Positions 14,497 to 15,174 of a stretch of DNA of 15,174 nt are shown here, piece by piece; the stretch's first letter is position 1; every line of letters begins with the position of its first letter. The position numbers and the translations under genes were made by a program. The notes beneath the pieces are model-generated. The model saw only the letters and a program-made list of their open reading frames with translations. It made no database searches and was not told the origin of the DNA. The stretch is from an uncultured Nesterenkonia sp. (GTDB lineage Bacteria; Actinomycetota; Actinomycetes; Actinomycetales; Micrococcaceae): positions 1-15,174 of the forward strand of contig CAMINA010000016.1 of NCBI GenBank assembly GCA_946221825.1. The letters run 5' to 3'.

Positions 14497-15174
14497 TCAG
14501 CGTCCCGCGGCGGCAGCCACGATGCCGATGGCCTTCTCCACCGCGTACTCCGGGGTGCGCGAGGCGCCCTTGGCCTCAGCGTCGGCCTGGGCGACAGCTT
14601 CGATGGCCTCTGCGGCCCGGTGCGACTGCCAGCGACGGGCCGTCTCCGCGGCCTGGCGCAGCTGCCAGGGTGGAGCCCCCAGGGCCGACGCCAGCCGGTC
14701 CGCGCTCCCTCGGTGGTCCACCAGCGCCGCGATATGACGCCCTTTGCGGGCCAATGCTGCGGTGACGGCGATGGGTGAGACCCCAGTGGCCACAGCGTGG
14801 CGGTACAGACGCGTGGCGGCCTCTCCCCTGCCCTCGAAGGCGGCGTCGGCCACTTTGAAGGCTGTGGCCTCGACTCGGCCACCGTGATAGCGGTCGACGT
14901 CGTCCTCGGTGACCTCTCCTGGGATGTCGCGCAGCAGCTGCTGGCAGGCTCCGCCGAGGTCGGAGAGTGAAGCTCCGGCGGCCTGGACCAGGGCACGGGC
15001 GGCGTCGGGCTGGATGGAACGGTCCGCGGCACGGAATTCTCGGCGGACGAAGTCGAGCTTGTCGGTGTCGCTCTTGGCCGCAGAACAGTCCACCACCACG
15101 GCCTTCTTGGCCAGCACGTCGAGCAGCTTCTTGCCCCGGTTGCCCCCGGAGTGGCGGAAGATGATGGTCACGTC
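14497..15174 (-). CDS. holA: DNA polymerase III subunit delta, 5' end cut by window edge
   Basis: Clamp-loader subunit that opens the sliding clamp. The frame is open through the right edge, so only the C-terminal 225 codons or so are present of the usual 310-340; the GTG at 15171 is an internal valine, not a start. Seen: VTIIFRHSGGNRGKKLLDVL at the edge (end of domain I), AADRSIQPDAARALVQAAGASLSDLGGACQQL (domain II), and the helical domain III with VATGVSPIAVTAALARKGRHIAALV. The gene order holA-rpsT-lepA is common in bacteria. It ends 229 bases before the rpsT start codon, and no clear terminator follows it. Confidence 0.92.
   Translation of the reverse strand, partial: DVTIIFRHSGGNRGKKLLDVLAKKAVVVDCSAAKSDTDKLDFVRREFRAADRSIQPDAARALVQAAGASLSDLGGACQQLLRDIPGEVTEDDVDRYHGGRVEATAFKVADAAFEGRGEAATRLYRHAVATGVSPIAVTAALARKGRHIAALVDHRGSADRLASALGAPPWQLRQAAETARRWQSHRAAEAIEAVAQADAEAKGASRTPEYAVEKAIGIVAAAAGR

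Overview
This window is a stretch of core chromosome from a high-GC Gram-positive bacterium. The gene order (holA, rpsT, lepA, hemW, then a divergent block with hrcA, dnaJ, rsmE, phoH, ybeY, era, and finally leuA, recO, uppS) is typical of Actinobacteria. The protein sequences of LeuA, HemW, HrcA and the second-type DnaJ resemble those of the Micrococcaceae (Arthrobacter and Nesterenkonia relatives). That family assignment is from memory of those proteins, not from a search. No mobile elements, CRISPR arrays, rRNA or tRNA genes are visible.

Layout on the minus strand, in transcription order from the right edge. A 5'-truncated holA (DNA polymerase III delta subunit) comes first. It is followed by rpsT (protein bS20), which has a long, strongly structured leader and a very good intrinsic terminator. 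Then come lepA (EF-4) and hemW (heme chaperone), one base apart. Two plus-strand genes separate this from the next block: a DUF3097-type protein of unknown function and a small DUF4870-type membrane protein. Both appear to start at or within a few bases of their transcription start. A near-perfect CIRCE operator lies between the DUF3097 gene and the divergent hrcA. From hrcA the minus strand continues with dnaJ, rsmE, phoH, ybeY and era, tightly spaced and probably one heat-inducible transcript at least in part. The CBS-domain (CorC/TlyC-like) gene that often sits between ybeY and era in Actinobacteria is missing; only a 59-base spacer with a tiny open frame is present.

A 300-base spacer separates era from leuA. 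It holds a short heptamer-repeat patch and a leuA leader: a 24-codon leader peptide with a CTA-CTA-CTA leucine run, followed by mutually arranged stems, which looks like leucine-responsive attenuation. leuA is followed closely by recO and by uppS, which runs off the left edge.

The functions are housekeeping: translation and ribosome maturation (rpsT, lepA, rsmE, ybeY, era), stress response (hrcA, dnaJ, phoH), replication and repair (holA, recO), envelope lipid carrier synthesis (uppS), heme delivery (hemW) and leucine synthesis (leuA). I see no new multi-gene system. The parts most worth attention are non-coding: the rpsT leader with an 18-base-pair long-range stem, the leuA attenuator, and the heptamer repeats shared by two spacers. 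The DUF3097 protein is the least understood coding gene.
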